A stretch of 64,000 nt of DNA from Nitrospirota bacterium. Lineage in GTDB: Bacteria; Nitrospirota; Thermodesulfovibrionia; Thermodesulfovibrionales; Magnetobacteriaceae. Both the position numbers and the translations under genes were made by a program. Every line of letters begins with the position of its first letter. Within the stretch, counting starts at the first letter, position 1. The stretch covers positions 413,007 to 477,006 of the forward strand of contig JADFXG010000001.1 in NCBI GenBank assembly GCA_015233895.1, in the 5' to 3' direction. The notes below the pieces were generated by a model. It was not told the DNA's origin and made no database searches. It was given only the letters and a program-made list of their open reading frames with translations. This document shows positions 16,060 to 26,800 of this stretch, piece after piece.

Positions 16060-17355
16060 TTATTTCCTTATGAGTGTCATCCTCCAGCCAGCAGGGTTTA
16101 TCAAGAAGGTATATTTTTGCCCGGGTGAGAGTTTTTTGAACTCAATCACCTGCTTTTGAAAGTGATAATTCTCATATGGCATAATGAAGAAATCTTTCGG
16201 TATGCCGACTAATACCATACAAACCAGTAAAACTCCAGCGGTATTTTTTAAAAATTTATTTTGTGCTTTTACAAAAAGCCATATAAGCGCAATAACCCAT
16301 GCAAGGACTGGAAAAAGAAAATATCGGTTTCCTGCATCAGCCCCGAGCATAACCGTCCATTGTGGTTGTACATCAGACACTTGCGGTGTCACAAGCATTG
16401 AAGCAAAAATGAGAATAGAAAGGCTCATTAATAATTTGAGTTCCAACGTACCTCTCCAAAAAGCGTAACCCGTCAAACAGATTCCCAAAGTAGCAATTAT
16501 AACCGGAAGCGTACCGCTTTGCCACATATGCCAATTCATCACTACATCATATGTTCTTACGCCAAAAGTTCCTGTCATAAGGACTTTACCGGCTAAAATT
16601 TTGATAAACGTAGAAACCCCAGCACCAAGTGTAGCAGTTGAGCGCAGAGCGCCTGGATTAACTATAAAAATAAAACTATAAACTTGTAAAAGAAATGCTC
16701 CTGCAAGCACAATGAGATGTGAAATAGAAGTCTTAAACGATTTCAGGTATGATTGGAATAATGCAAGTGGAAACACGAAAAAAACCAATGGGCCGCTTAG
16801 GCCTGCAAGTAGTAAAACAACACAATCAACAATCCTCCACCAAATCTTTTTACTTGTTGATGCAATAACAATAAGAAACATAAGCAGTGCAAGACGCCAC
16901 TGCCCATTAGTTAGGTTAGCATGTGTTTCAAATGCTCCAGGTAAAGTCAGATATACAATCCCTAATAAGAAACGCTGATAGTATTTTGAGACCACTTGTT
17001 CAAACCGTTCTGAAGTAAAAAACATTGCAGGGAATATCTGGACGGTTATTGCGATTATATTGAATATTAGCGGAGCATACTTAATATCAAAAAACATACT
17101 AACATAAGCTCCAACACGATTAAGTGTTTGTAAATACCTCTGTACTGGCACTAAAAATGGCTGAAGAGAATTACTTGAAGCATATGCATCTGAATACCAT
17201 ATAAATCCATCCTCAGCCCAAAATTGCGGATGTAAAAGCACATCAACTCTTCGTAAAACAGTAATCAGAGAAAAAACAGCGAATGCAATGAAAAACAAAA
17301 TGATTTTTCCATTTTTAGCGCTATCAAAGAAGTTGGCTTTTGTTATGTGTTGCAT
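16060..17355 (-). CDS. Polytopic membrane protein, possible GT-C-like glycosyltransferase
   Basis: A 431-residue protein with about ten hydrophobic segments. After the first helix it has LLHPQFWAEDGFIWYSDAY, an acidic periplasmic loop motif that recurs in a family of unannotated membrane proteins and resembles the first-loop acidic motif of GT-C glycosyltransferases. There is no TPR tail. It stands alone on the minus strand between amrS and gatA. The catalytic role is inference; only the membrane topology and loop motif are seen. Confidence 0.65.
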   Translation of the reverse strand: MQHITKANFFDSAKNGKIILFFIAFAVFSLITVLRRVDVLLHPQFWAEDGFIWYSDAYASSNSLQPFLVPVQRYLQTLNRVGAYVSMFFDIKYAPLIFNIIAITVQIFPAMFFTSERFEQVVSKYYQRFLLGIVYLTLPGAFETHANLTNGQWRLALLMFLIVIASTSKKIWWRIVDCVVLLLAGLSGPLVFFVFPLALFQSYLKSFKTSISHLIVLAGAFLLQVYSFIFIVNPGALRSTATLGAGVSTFIKILAGKVLMTGTFGVRTYDVVMNWHMWQSGTLPVIIATLGICLTGYAFWRGTLELKLLMSLSILIFASMLVTPQVSDVQPQWTVMLGADAGNRYFLFPVLAWVIALIWLFVKAQNKFLKNTAGVLLVCMVLVGIPKDFFIMPYENYHFQKQVIEFKKLSPGQKYTFLINPAGWRMTLIRK

Positions 17356-17613
17356 TTTGCACGACTATTCACTATCTGTAAGTGTAGTTCCATTTGTATT
17401 GCCATCATACAGAACTGCATGTCTTTATTACTTATTATTGCAGTCTCTATTGCTATCATTTTAGTAATATAACAAATAAAAACACTTAAATCAATCAATA
17501 CAGCACTGCTGCCAGGGTGTGGTATTTCCCGGGGACAGTTGTTGAAAAGTTTCATCATTTAATGATAAACTTAAATTTGTATGAAAATATTAAAATCTGC
17601 CGGAGGTAATTTG

Positions 17614-19056
17614 GTGGAATATTTCAAGCTTAGCATAAAAGAAGCTCATGCGTTGCTGCAAAATAAAGATATAACAGTCAAAGAACTAACTGAAAGCGTG
17701 TTTCAGCGCATTGAGGCGGTAGAAAGAACTGTAAACGCCTTTGTTACCGTAACCACAGATAAAGCATTTGAGATGGTTGAAAAACTCCCGCCATCCCAAA
17801 GCTCAAACCTTTTTGGAATACCCATGGCAATAAAAGACAACATGTGCACAAGGGGCATTAAGACCACCTGTTCTTCTAAAATTCTTGCTAACTTCATTCC
17901 TCCGTATGAAAGCACTGTGACAGATAAACTGCTGAAATCAGGTTATATACTGACAGGTAAGGCCAACATGGATGAGTTTGCAATGGGATCATCAACGGAA
18001 AACTCAGGGTTTTTCACAACCAAAAATCCATGGGATACTGAAAGGGCGCCGGGGGGCAGCAGCGGCGGCTCTGCGGCGGCAGTGTGCGCTGATGAATGTA
18101 TTGCAGCTCTTGGCTCTGATACCGGAGGCTCCATTCGTCAGCCGGCATCTTTCTGCGGTGTTGTAGGACTTAAACCCACTTATGGCAGAGTATCAAGATT
18201 TGGACTTGTAGCGTTTGCCTCCTCGCTTGACCAAATCGGCCCCATCACTAAAACAGTTGAGGACTCTGCTATTTTACTTAATGCGATATCCGGTCATGAT
18301 CCGCTTGACAGCACATCGGCTACAGTTAGCGTACCGGATTTTACCGCCAGCATCGGCAGGGATATTAAGGGGTTGAGGGTTGGCATCCCGTCTGAGTACT
18401 TTATTGATGGGATGGAAAGAGAGGTGGAGCAATCGGTGAAGGCTGCAATTTCCCACCTCGAAACCCTTGGAGCTCAAATTGTGGATATCTCCCTTCCTCA
18501 CACCGGATACGCCGTAGCCGCTTACTACATACTGGCAACATCTGAGGCAAGCTCAAACCTCGCCAGGTTTGACGGCATAAAGTACGGTCTAAGGGTAAAC
18601 GCTGATGATTTAATTGATACATACATGAAAAGCCGTGCCGCAGGCTTTGGCACTGAGGTTAAAAGACGAATAATGCTCGGCACATATGCCCTTTCCTCTG
18701 GCTACTACGACGCTTATTATAAAAAAGCCCAACAGGTAAGAACCCTGATAAAACAAGATTTTGACCGTGCGTTTGAAAAGGTTGATATAATTGCCACTCC
18801 AACCGCTCCCACAACGGCATTTAAAATCGGTGAAAAAGTTAACGACCCGCTACAGATGTACCTTAGCGATATCTTTACAATATCGGTAAACCTGGCAGGA
18901 GTGCCTGCCATATCGCTGCCCTGCGGATTTGATCAAAAGGGTCTTCCCATAGGGCTTCAGCTAATTGGAGAGGCATTTGATGAGGAAACTATTCTAAAAG
19001 CCGCTTATGCCTATGAGGCCTCAACCCCACATCATACAAGGAGGCCAACGCTATGA
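17614..19056 (+). CDS. gatA: Asp/Glu-tRNA amidotransferase subunit A
   Basis: About 480 residues; the amidase subunit that releases ammonia from Gln for Gln/Asn-tRNA formation. The catalytic Lys is in [19 protein letters not shown] supplies the Gly/Ser loop and [16 protein letters not shown] the cis-Ser and nucleophilic Ser. GTG at 17614 is preferred because GGAGGT (17602-17607) sits six bases upstream; an ATG at 17581 would add eleven unusual residues. The stop overlaps the gatB ATG by four bases. gatC is not adjacent. Confidence 0.95.
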   Translation: MEYFKLSIKEAHALLQNKDITVKELTESVFQRIEAVERTVNAFVTVTTDKAFEMVEKLPPSQSSNLFGIPMAIKDNMCTRGIKTTCSSKILANFIPPYESTVTDKLLKSGYILTGKANMDEFAMGSSTENSGFFTTKNPWDTERAPGGSSGGSAAAVCADECIAALGSDTGGSIRQPASFCGVVGLKPTYGRVSRFGLVAFASSLDQIGPITKTVEDSAILLNAISGHDPLDSTSATVSVPDFTASIGRDIKGLRVGIPSEYFIDGMEREVEQSVKAAISHLETLGAQIVDISLPHTGYAVAAYYILATSEASSNLARFDGIKYGLRVNADDLIDTYMKSRAAGFGTEVKRRIMLGTYALSSGYYDAYYKKAQQVRTLIKQDFDRAFEKVDIIATPTAPTTAFKIGEKVNDPLQMYLSDIFTISVNLAGVPAISLPCGFDQKGLPIGLQLIGEAFDEETILKAAYAYEASTPHHTRRPTL

Positions 19057-20483
19057 AAAAATATGAGGCCGTTATAGGGCTTGAAATACATGCCCAGATG
19101 CTTACTAAAACTAAGATGTTCTGCGGCTGCAGCACGAAATTTGGCTCAGAGCCTAATTCTCAAACCTGTCCGGTGTGTATCGGAATGCCAGGAGTGCTGC
19201 CGGTTATAAATCAAAAAGCTGTTGAATTTACTGTTAGGGCGGGGCTGGCTCTTGGCTGTAAAATTTCATCATACAACCGGTTTGCAAGAAAAAATTATTT
19301 TTATCCTGATCTCCCCAAAGGTTACCAGATAAGCCAGTACGAACTGCCCATCTGCTTGGGTGGAGCGGTTGTGCTTAATATGGAAAACGGACAGAGGACA
19401 ATTGAACTGACAAGAATCCACATGGAGGAAGACGCTGGGAAAAACATCCACGAGGGAACAGGGGATTACAGTAACGTTGATTTAAACAGAGCCGGGGTGC
19501 CGCTTATGGAAATTGTAACGGAGCCTCAGATTCGCTCTCCAAAAGAGTCCTCTGCGTTTATGAAAAAACTCCGCTCTGTTTTGCGCTATCTTGATGTGTG
19601 TGATGGTAACATGGAGGAGGGTTCACTGCGCTGCGATGCTAACGTCTCTTTGCGGCCTGTCGGTTCCTCAGAACTCGGCGTTAAAGCGGAAATCAAAAAC
19701 ATCAACTCCTTCAGATTTGTTGAAAAAGCCATTGAATACGAAATATGGCGTCAGGAGGAGGTACTGAAAGATGGAGGACGTGTCATTCAGGAGACCCGTC
19801 TTTATAATACATCAACCGGCACTACGGAATCTATGCGCTCAAAAGAAGAGGCTCACGACTACAGATATTTTCCGGAACCTGACCTTGTGCCAATTGTCGT
19901 TTCCGACGCCATGCTTAAAGAGATAAAAGCTACGATAGTTGAGCTTCCTGATGAGAAAGTGACACGTTATGTTAACAGCTTTGGATTACCCCTCTATGAT
20001 GCTGAGCTGCTGTCACAGGATAAGGACACTGCCCATTGGTTTGAAGAGGCGGTAAATAAAGGAGGTAACCCAAAGGCTGTAAGTAACTGGATAATGGGTG
20101 AGCTGATGAGGCTGCTTAATGAAACCGCTACCCGGATTGAATACTGTAAGCTAACTCCAGAGCACCTCATAGGCCTTATTAAACTTGTGGATAGCGGCGC
20201 TATAAACGTAAAAATAGGGAAAACCGTATTTGAGGAGATGTTTAAAAGCGGAGAGCAAGCCGAAAAAATTGTAAAATCAAAAGGACTGCTTCAGATAAGT
20301 AACGAGGGAGAGCTTGATAGTGTAATAGATGCTATTTTAAACCGGTACAGTGCCGAGGTGGAGAGATTTAAGGCTGGCGAGGTTAAACTAACCGGGTTTT
20401 TTGTCGGCGAGGTTATGAAACAAACAAAGGGTAAGGCTAACCCCAAACTTGTCAATGAAATCCTGAAAAAGAAACTTGGTTAA
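19053..20483 (+). CDS. gatB: Asp/Glu-tRNA amidotransferase subunit B
   Basis: A 476-residue kinase/tRNA-binding subunit. It begins [20 protein letters not shown] and carries [35 protein letters not shown] and [12 protein letters not shown], all GatB signatures. The tail from about residue 330 is the YqeY-like helical domain ending [20 protein letters not shown]. Start overlaps the gatA stop (ATGA), so the two are translated together. Length is normal (about 475). Confidence 0.97.
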   Translation: MKKYEAVIGLEIHAQMLTKTKMFCGCSTKFGSEPNSQTCPVCIGMPGVLPVINQKAVEFTVRAGLALGCKISSYNRFARKNYFYPDLPKGYQISQYELPICLGGAVVLNMENGQRTIELTRIHMEEDAGKNIHEGTGDYSNVDLNRAGVPLMEIVTEPQIRSPKESSAFMKKLRSVLRYLDVCDGNMEEGSLRCDANVSLRPVGSSELGVKAEIKNINSFRFVEKAIEYEIWRQEEVLKDGGRVIQETRLYNTSTGTTESMRSKEEAHDYRYFPEPDLVPIVVSDAMLKEIKATIVELPDEKVTRYVNSFGLPLYDAELLSQDKDTAHWFEEAVNKGGNPKAVSNWIMGELMRLLNETATRIEYCKLTPEHLIGLIKLVDSGAINVKIGKTVFEEMFKSGEQAEKIVKSKGLLQISNEGELDSVIDAILNRYSAEVERFKAGEVKLTGFFVGEVMKQTKGKANPKLVNEILKKKLG

Positions 20484-20484
20484 T

Positions 20485-21006
20485 ATGAATGATGTTGGAA
20501 ATGATCTGCTTGAGGTTGTAACCCCTGATGGAGATATAATAGGAAGCGCACTCAGAAAAGATGTTCACGGCAATAACAAACTATTACACAGGGTAGTGCA
20601 TGTGTTTGTTTTTAACAACAGAGGCGAACTTCTCCTTCAGCAGCGATCACTCAACAAAGACGTTGCACCTGGCAAATGGGACACCTCAGTGGGCGGACAC
20701 GTTGACTTTGGTGAAAGCATAGAGGTTGCCATGCAAAGGGAAATGGAGGAAGAACTTGGCATAGCCTCAGATAAAAATGTCCCGGTTTTCCTCTATAAAT
20801 ACATTCACTCTAACGACTATGAATCGGAACTCGTGTATTCGTACTCGTTTACCCATGACGGACAGATCGTATTTAACAAAGATGAAATAGAATCAGTAAA
20901 ATACTATCCTATAAGAGAGATTGAAGAGAAACTCGGAACTGGCCTGTTTAGTGATAACTTTGAACACGAGTTTCATAATTATTTACGATTAGTTGGTTTT
21001 AGTTAA
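20485..21006 (+). CDS. Nudix hydrolase
   Basis: A 173-residue pyrophosphohydrolase. The Nudix box is complete: GHVDFGESIEVAMQREMEEE followed by LGI (about residues 70-92). The surrounding pattern (LLEVVTPDGDIIGSALRK at the start, HRVVHVFVFNNRGELLLQQR before the box) matches the YfcD/IDI-like Nudix subgroup. ATG at 20485 lies one base after the gatB stop; a TTG nine bases earlier is less likely. The 3' end overlaps the convergent TPR gene by 18 bp. Substrate unknown. Confidence 0.9.
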   Translation: MNDVGNDLLEVVTPDGDIIGSALRKDVHGNNKLLHRVVHVFVFNNRGELLLQQRSLNKDVAPGKWDTSVGGHVDFGESIEVAMQREMEEELGIASDKNVPVFLYKYIHSNDYESELVYSYSFTHDGQIVFNKDEIESVKYYPIREIEEKLGTGLFSDNFEHEFHNYLRLVGFS

Positions 21007-23175
21007 CTCTATGTTTTTTAGTGCCTCTGTATAAGAAGGGTTTATTTTTAAGGCCTTTAAGTAAAATTCCCTGGCCATCGCTTTATCCCCTTTAAGCAAG
21101 TGCATATTGCCTATTGTTGTTAATATTACAAAGCTGTCCGGATTCATTGCTATAGCAGCATTAAGAGTACTGTCTGCCTCGTCAAACATCTTTAGCCCCA
21201 TGTAGGCATTAGCGAGATTTTTAAATCCAGTTATATAATCTTTTTTTATTGATAGCGCCCTCTTAAACTCCTTGACAGCATCTGTCATCCTGCCTGTGTT
21301 AGCGTATAAAACGCCGAGATTATTATAGCCATCGTACAGGTTAGGGTTAAGCTTAAGTGCAGTTAAAATTTCTGAGTCAGCCAAAGCAAAATTACCTGTC
21401 TGAGTGTATAGGTTGCCCAGATTGTTGTGCATTTCAGCATTATTCAAATTTAATTTCAAAGAGTTTTCATACATTTCTATAGCTCCCGTCACATCTCCCG
21501 TCATATTAAGGGCATCTCCAAGTAAATTGTAAATGTCAGGAGTTTGAATTCCTAATTTCAGAGATAATTTCAGTTCCTTCGCAGCCTCAACCCACATTTT
21601 CTTATAAACAAGTATCTTACCTTTACTATAATGGGGAAAAGGCAAGGTGGAGTTAATTTCAATAGACTTTTCAAATTCTTCAAGCGCTTTATCATACTGT
21701 TCAGCTTGCGCATACACACAGCCTATATAATAAGGAATTTCAGGAAAACCCGGTTCCATTTGAGACACTAAATTCAACTCTCTAAGGGCTTCTTTAAAAT
21801 GTTTCGCTCTGCCGTAGGCATTCCCCAGCATAATGCGGGCAATCGGATGTAACGGCTCCTTTTTAACGTTGTCCTCCCAAAGACTAACCTCATTGCGCCA
21901 GTTCATGTTCAGATAAAAGGTACATACAGCACTGATTGCTATTATTGCAGGTATAATATATTTAAAAATCAGTTTAATCACAGTTATATTCCTAATAAAT
22001 TTTAATGTTATAAACAGTAATGTTATAAAAACCCCTGGGGAGGCCAAATAAACCCTGTATTCAAAAATAGTCCAGCCATATTTATTAATGAGGCTTGACT
22101 GGGGTAAAATTCCTATAAAAAACCAAAATATCCCAAAAGATGTGAGTTTTTTCATAACATCTTTTTGCTTATTTCCCTGAAAAAACATTATGGCTCCAAA
22201 AAGAAATATTGTTAAAATAAACAAAAGTGAAAGAATTACCTTTAAATCAAAAAAACTTCTCGAAACAGGATAATAATGGATTAATGTCAGGTTAAGAGGC
22301 AGTACAAGCATTCTTAAATAGGTAACGATAACTCTGAATTCTGTAAGAATATACTCCATCCTGGTATTGGCTATCAGAGGGCTTTTTACGTCATACACTA
22401 TAACGACATCCGGCATATTCCCTGCCGGTATAGACGTGGTTTGCATCTGGCTGTCAAATGATACACTGGATACGCCTAACGCATTAAAAATAACGGCTGG
22501 TATAATCAAACAAAAAGGCAAAACGTACGCTATCCTTGATTTAATTTTACCACTAAAAAATGTAAATTCAACAAGAGTTATTAAAAATGGTAGTACAACA
22601 GCTAGTTCTTTAACTTTTACAGACAAAACAGCAATTATCATTGCTAACATGTAAAGTCCAACAGATTTATTTTTAGAATATTCAATTATAGTATTGCCAC
22701 CGTCCATGGGAAAACACCTTCGTCTCCAAAGCACGTATATGTTTAAGGCACTTAAAACAAAAAAAGTGAGAAGTGCAGTACTTCTTTGCGAAAGAAATGT
22801 AACCGCCTGAATCTGTATGGGGTGCAGGAGAAAAGCAAGAGAGATAATAAATGAGTACTTTTTAGCAGCATTATTTGTTATTGAAGAGATTTGTATTTTA
22901 AACAGTTGCATAATAAGCAAATAGATTAATATTCCATTAAAAGCATGGATGATAATATTTACAAAGTGGTAACCCGGCAGCCAAAGGCCATGGATAATGT
23001 GGTTAATGGTAAAAGTGGATTCTGTAATATACCTGCTTTCTTTAAAACTTCTTATTGTAAAAAAATTTACGATACTTGCATCATCAAAAACAAAAGGTGA
23101 ATTGAAAATATTCAAATAGGGAATAAAAGCTGAGGCCAAAATGATAAACAAAATTACTGAGTTTTTTCTATACAT
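20989..23175 (-). CDS. TPR membrane protein with GT-C-like N-terminal half (paralog 2)
   Basis: A 728-residue protein. About ten N-terminal membrane segments (to about residue 405) are followed by some nine TPR units (about 420-725; e.g. GNAYGRAKHFKEALRELNLV, LGNLYTQTGNFALADSEI). The first loop contains NSPFVFDDASIV, and a later one HPIQIQAVTFLSQRSTALL, both typical of TPR-containing TMTC-like putative O-glycosyltransferases. It lies 4 bp after the neighbouring paralog, which has the same layout, so they arose by duplication and are co-transcribed. The acidic FDD motif is where a GT-C catalytic residue would lie. Glycosyl transfer to a neighbouring protein is inference. Confidence 0.8.
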   Translation of the reverse strand: MYRKNSVILFIILASAFIPYLNIFNSPFVFDDASIVNFFTIRSFKESRYITESTFTINHIIHGLWLPGYHFVNIIIHAFNGILIYLLIMQLFKIQISSITNNAAKKYSFIISLAFLLHPIQIQAVTFLSQRSTALLTFFVLSALNIYVLWRRRCFPMDGGNTIIEYSKNKSVGLYMLAMIIAVLSVKVKELAVVLPFLITLVEFTFFSGKIKSRIAYVLPFCLIIPAVIFNALGVSSVSFDSQMQTTSIPAGNMPDVVIVYDVKSPLIANTRMEYILTEFRVIVTYLRMLVLPLNLTLIHYYPVSRSFFDLKVILSLLFILTIFLFGAIMFFQGNKQKDVMKKLTSFGIFWFFIGILPQSSLINKYGWTIFEYRVYLASPGVFITLLFITLKFIRNITVIKLIFKYIIPAIIAISAVCTFYLNMNWRNEVSLWEDNVKKEPLHPIARIMLGNAYGRAKHFKEALRELNLVSQMEPGFPEIPYYIGCVYAQAEQYDKALEEFEKSIEINSTLPFPHYSKGKILVYKKMWVEAAKELKLSLKLGIQTPDIYNLLGDALNMTGDVTGAIEMYENSLKLNLNNAEMHNNLGNLYTQTGNFALADSEILTALKLNPNLYDGYNNLGVLYANTGRMTDAVKEFKRALSIKKDYITGFKNLANAYMGLKMFDEADSTLNAAIAMNPDSFVILTTIGNMHLLKGDKAMAREFYLKALKINPSYTEALKNIELTKTN

Positions 23176-23179
23176 TAAC

Positions 23180-25255
23180 TTAGGGCCTCCGATAGTTTTG
23201 CTGCCGTTCTATGGTTAACAATGCGCCTCTTGCTTCAGCGTCATCTGGGACTGCACTTAAAATATACCGATATTGACCTGCTGCATCGCTTAGCAATCCC
23301 TGTTTTAGATAAATCACTGCAAGATTGCGGCGGGCATTTATATTGTCTTTATTATAACTGATTGCTTTTTGATAATTAGCAGAGGCCTCATTAAAAGCCC
23401 CTCTTTCCTCGTATATTGTGCCCATTATGTTATATGTTTCCGAAAAGGATGGATCAATCTTCATAGCCTTTTTCAGATTATCCTCTGCTAAAGCACTAAG
23501 TCCCTGCTCTGCATACAGTGCTGCAAGGTTAACGTATGGCTCAACTATATTTGGATTAGTAACGGTTACTCTCTTAAATTCCTCTGTTGCTTTTTCCCTT
23601 TGCCCCATTTTTGCGTAAAGAGTTCCGAGATTGATATGTGCTCCGGGATTAGAGCGGTTGATTACTAAAGCCGCCTTAAACTCCGCCAAAGCCTGTTCAT
23701 TCATCCCTCTGTTCATGTACATCATGCCCAGGTTAACTACAGGGGAGGCATAAGAGCTGTCAAGACTCATTGCGTATTTAAATTTCTCCAAAGCCTCATT
23801 AAAGAGCCCCTTACGCTCATACACTAACCCAAGGTCATTATAGGCTTCAGCTGTATTTGGAGTCAAGGCTATAGCCTGTTTAAATTGAGCAATAGCATCA
23901 TCATATCTTTTAGCAGCAAAGTAACAGCTTCCAAGATTTATGTGGGGGACAGGGTGCAGCGGCTCCACTTTGACATTTCTTTCCCATAATGATATCTCAG
24001 TTGCCCAGATTTTGTTGTTGTTATAAGTCAAAATTGTAAGTAAAATAGAAAGCGACAGCATCAACATATAGACAATCCTATAATGATTCTTTAAAAGACC
24101 AAAAACTGTCACAATAACAGATATATAAATACCTATGGAGGCTAAATATGCCCTGTACTCAAAAATCATCCACCCCTGAATTGGCACTATGCTTGACTGC
24201 GGAGATATAGCCACAAAAAACCAAATCAAACCAAATCCGAATAATTTGCTTCTCTTCTTGCCTATAAAGAGTAAATATGTCCCAAATGCAAATAACATAA
24301 GCAACAAAATAAAAGCCAAAACCACCTTTAGTTCAAAAAAAGTTCTTGATACTGTAAAATAATGAATAAGTGTGAGGTTGTGGGGATAAAAAAACATTCG
24401 CAGGTATGTAGTTATCACTTTGAACTGAGTAAAGAGATACTCCCAACGGTTACTTGCAATAAGTGGAGATTTGGCAGCAGCTCCTGTTGCAGAATGTTGC
24501 ACATAGATTTTACTTTGCGGTTCACTGAAAATAACATCAACTCCAACTGCGTTTATCTGAATAATGGTTAGTGGTATCAGCAAAAAAAAAGGAATTACAT
24601 AAGTCAGCCTCTTTTTGATACTGCCGTCAAAAAAAACAAACTCAAAGATTGTAAGCATAACAGGTAAAGTAATTGTAATTTCTTTAGTTTTTGACGCCAT
24701 AAGAGTAAATAACAATGACAATAAATAAAATTTTTTTGTTCCTAAAGCAGTACTTTGTGCGATTCGGAATTTTATATAGAAAATAAGTGTTAGCAGATAA
24801 AACATAGCCGCCATTGAAGCTGCCCTTTGCACAACATAAGTCACGGCAAACAATTCCATGGGATGAGCTACAAAAATTAAGGCGGCAAAAAATGCCAGCG
24901 TTTCATAATGATAATAACTATTGTTTTTTTCATTTGCTTCAATCTTGCTAATAAGCGAAATAACGTAATATATTAAAAGCCCGTTTATTACATGGATAAT
25001 AATATTAAAAACATGATACCCTTTAACGCCGAGATAATTAAGTTTGTAATTGAATAAGAAAGAGAGATTCACTAAAAATCTGGGATCAAGCAGAGTTGGC
25101 AGCGAGGTCACTTTTCTGATAGCATCGTCGTCAAAAATAAAAGGGCAGTTCAACGTATTAGAATATCCTAAGATTGTAAAAAAAATTATAAATGCAGGAT
25201 ATGCTGCTCTAAAAATAATCTCCTTTTCAAATAGGGGGCGAAAGGATTTCAGCAC
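23180..25255 (-). CDS. TPR membrane protein with GT-C-like N-terminal half (paralog 1)
   Basis: A 691-residue paralog of the next downstream protein. Membrane half: CPFIFDDDAIRKV in the first loop, HPMELFAVTYVVQRAASMAA further on, and WMIFEYRAYLASIGIYI. TPR half (about 420-690): about eight repeats such as GLVYERKGLFNEALEKFKYA and GTLYAKMGQREKATEEFKRV. Same direction as the four tandem secreted-protein genes and separated from them by 63 bp that include a palindrome. The TMTC-like architecture suggests a lipid-linked-sugar-dependent transferase facing the periplasm, but no substrate is known. Confidence 0.8.
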   Translation of the reverse strand: MLKSFRPLFEKEIIFRAAYPAFIIFFTILGYSNTLNCPFIFDDDAIRKVTSLPTLLDPRFLVNLSFLFNYKLNYLGVKGYHVFNIIIHVINGLLIYYVISLISKIEANEKNNSYYHYETLAFFAALIFVAHPMELFAVTYVVQRAASMAAMFYLLTLIFYIKFRIAQSTALGTKKFYLLSLLFTLMASKTKEITITLPVMLTIFEFVFFDGSIKKRLTYVIPFFLLIPLTIIQINAVGVDVIFSEPQSKIYVQHSATGAAAKSPLIASNRWEYLFTQFKVITTYLRMFFYPHNLTLIHYFTVSRTFFELKVVLAFILLLMLFAFGTYLLFIGKKRSKLFGFGLIWFFVAISPQSSIVPIQGWMIFEYRAYLASIGIYISVIVTVFGLLKNHYRIVYMLMLSLSILLTILTYNNNKIWATEISLWERNVKVEPLHPVPHINLGSCYFAAKRYDDAIAQFKQAIALTPNTAEAYNDLGLVYERKGLFNEALEKFKYAMSLDSSYASPVVNLGMMYMNRGMNEQALAEFKAALVINRSNPGAHINLGTLYAKMGQREKATEEFKRVTVTNPNIVEPYVNLAALYAEQGLSALAEDNLKKAMKIDPSFSETYNIMGTIYEERGAFNEASANYQKAISYNKDNINARRNLAVIYLKQGLLSDAAGQYRYILSAVPDDAEARGALLTIERQQNYRRP

Positions 25256-25279
25256 AGTGTTAAGTGGTAATAAAGTAGT

Positions 25280-25308
25280 GTAGGCAGGCCTTTTCAGGCC
25301 TGCTCTAC
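25280..25308. terminator. Hairpin between the A1 secreted-protein gene and the TPR genes
   Basis: GCAGGCC and GGCCTGC form an 8-9 bp stem around a short T-rich loop, extended by GTAG/CTAC at the base. On the plus strand it is followed by TTTTCT; on the minus strand, the direction of the genes here, the T run is poor. It may reduce rather than stop read-through from the secreted-protein genes to the TPR genes. Confidence 0.55.
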
Positions 25309-25318
25309 TTTTCTATAC

Positions 25319-26041
25319 TTAGAACGTTTCCGCAGGATACATGGAATTAATAGTATCCATACACATATAACCTACAAGGTTTCTCTTAGGGGATGTTGTT
25401 CCCTGGAAACATGCCAACGTAAGAGTTTGGCAAGTTAGAGGAACAGTGGGCTGACCACCGTTAACATCTATATAGGTGTTGCCGCTTAAACGGGCCTGTT
25501 GACCATATGTATAACGTGGAAGCTGTGAAAGGCCGGATTTAAGCCCGGCTTGATAAATACCCAAATTTCTGTTACCTGCCTCATAAGCCAAAGAAGACGT
25601 CGGGACTCCATACCATACTCCTGTCGTAGATGCTTGTGTATTTGCACCGGCAAAAGTAATTAGTGCACCGAAGGCATTAGAGCCAGAGGAGACTGAGCTG
25701 GATAAATCTGTAATTGCTGAACCTGCGATTGCGCTAGTTCCGGAGAAAGTAAGCATAGTGGTTGACCTTGCATACAAAGTTGACCCGGAGAGATTCACAC
25801 TTGTCCATGATGGTATAACTGTAGAGGCAGTTCCAGAAGCCAGCACTGTTACGTATATTGTTGCATTATCTGAAGACATATTAGAGGCAACACAATAAAC
25901 AACATTGTTTGTGTGAGTATGCAAAAACGGCATAATGTATGAAACATTATCCGCAGCCATAACACCTTTACTGCCTTCATTAGCAGCCACTGCGGTTATT
26001 ACCAACAGGAGTGCCAGAAAATATATAAATCTTTTCTTCAT
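25319..26041 (-). CDS. Secreted Cys-conserved protein, type A copy 1
   Basis: 240 residues with signal peptide MKKRFIYFLALLLVITAVAA. The mature part starts near DNVSYIMPFLHTHTNNVVYC. It is Ser/Thr/Asn-rich with little charge, and contains N-x-S/T sites in ASNMSSDNATIYV. Four Cys are shared with the three neighbours: VVYC, TC and AC in LTCQTLTLACFQGTT, and MC in GYMCMDT, suggesting two disulfides. The C-terminal TTSPKRNLVGY motif is common to all four. ATG 26041 is supported by GGAGGA eight bases upstream. No known domain recognised; it is probably a beta-rich surface or secreted structural protein exported by the adjacent T2SS (inference). Confidence 0.8.
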   Translation of the reverse strand: MKKRFIYFLALLLVITAVAANEGSKGVMAADNVSYIMPFLHTHTNNVVYCVASNMSSDNATIYVTVLASGTASTVIPSWTSVNLSGSTLYARSTTMLTFSGTSAIAGSAITDLSSSVSSGSNAFGALITFAGANTQASTTGVWYGVPTSSLAYEAGNRNLGIYQAGLKSGLSQLPRYTYGQQARLSGNTYIDVNGGQPTVPLTCQTLTLACFQGTTSPKRNLVGYMCMDTINSMYPAETF

Positions 26042-26060
26042 TATAGTTTCCTCCTTCACC

Positions 26061-26678
26061 TTAGTAACTATAAGGTTTAATATTTGTATTAATACTGTCC
26101 ATACAAGTGTAACCAACTAAGTTACGTTTAGGTGATGTGGTCCCCTGGTAGCAAGCCAAACCGATAGTCAGACAGGAGATTGGAACGGTCGGATGGCCGT
26201 TGCTCAATGACATGTTTGTGTTAGTTTGCGGTCCGAATATCGTACTTAGGGCTGATGTCACAATCGCTGTTGTAACTCCATTATAAGACCCCAAAAAGGT
26301 AATATTAGCGCCATATATGGTACCAGAGTCTGTCCCTGTGTATGCAGTAAAGTCTGCTACGGCAGAGCCTAAGGTCGCTGTTGCACCAGTAAAAGTAATC
26401 ATATCCGTTGTTCGTGCAAAGATTTTCATACCACCTAACATCGCGATTTCCTGGCTAGTGTCAGTGCTTGATATCGAGTTAGACATTATAGAAACTCCCA
26501 CAGTTACATTATCTGCAGACATGTTTGTAGCAAAACAATAAACTACACTATTTGTATGAATGCCCAGAAACGGTAACGTATATGTCACGTTGTCTCCAGC
26601 ACTCACTGTAGGTATGCTTATCTTTAGAGCAATTACAGCCAAAGCAAGAGCCAGTGTAAATACCAATCTCTTTTTCAT
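26061..26678 (-). CDS. Secreted Cys-conserved protein, type B copy 1
   Basis: 205 residues with signal peptide MKKRLVFTLALALAVIAL, likely cut after TVSA. The mature protein begins GDNVTYTLPFLGIHTNSVVY. It shares the four Cys and the TTSPKRNLVGY end with the type A proteins but is shorter and diverges in the middle (MLGGMKIFARTTDMITFTGA). A ribosome site (AAGGAGGAT) precedes the ATG. It ends 19 bp before the type A copy 1 start; this A/B pair is repeated immediately upstream. Function unknown. Confidence 0.8.
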   Translation of the reverse strand: MKKRLVFTLALALAVIALKISIPTVSAGDNVTYTLPFLGIHTNSVVYCFATNMSADNVTVGVSIMSNSISSTDTSQEIAMLGGMKIFARTTDMITFTGATATLGSAVADFTAYTGTDSGTIYGANITFLGSYNGVTTAIVTSALSTIFGPQTNTNMSLSNGHPTVPISCLTIGLACYQGTTSPKRNLVGYTCMDSINTNIKPYSY

Positions 26679-26800
26679 TATATCCTCCTTATTCGTTGAC
26701 TAATATAAGTAACCAACTCACTACCGTTCAGAAAGAACAGTACCATCTCAGACACACCTTCACACCCTGCCATCATCTTAGTATCCAGCTCTTTCCAAAA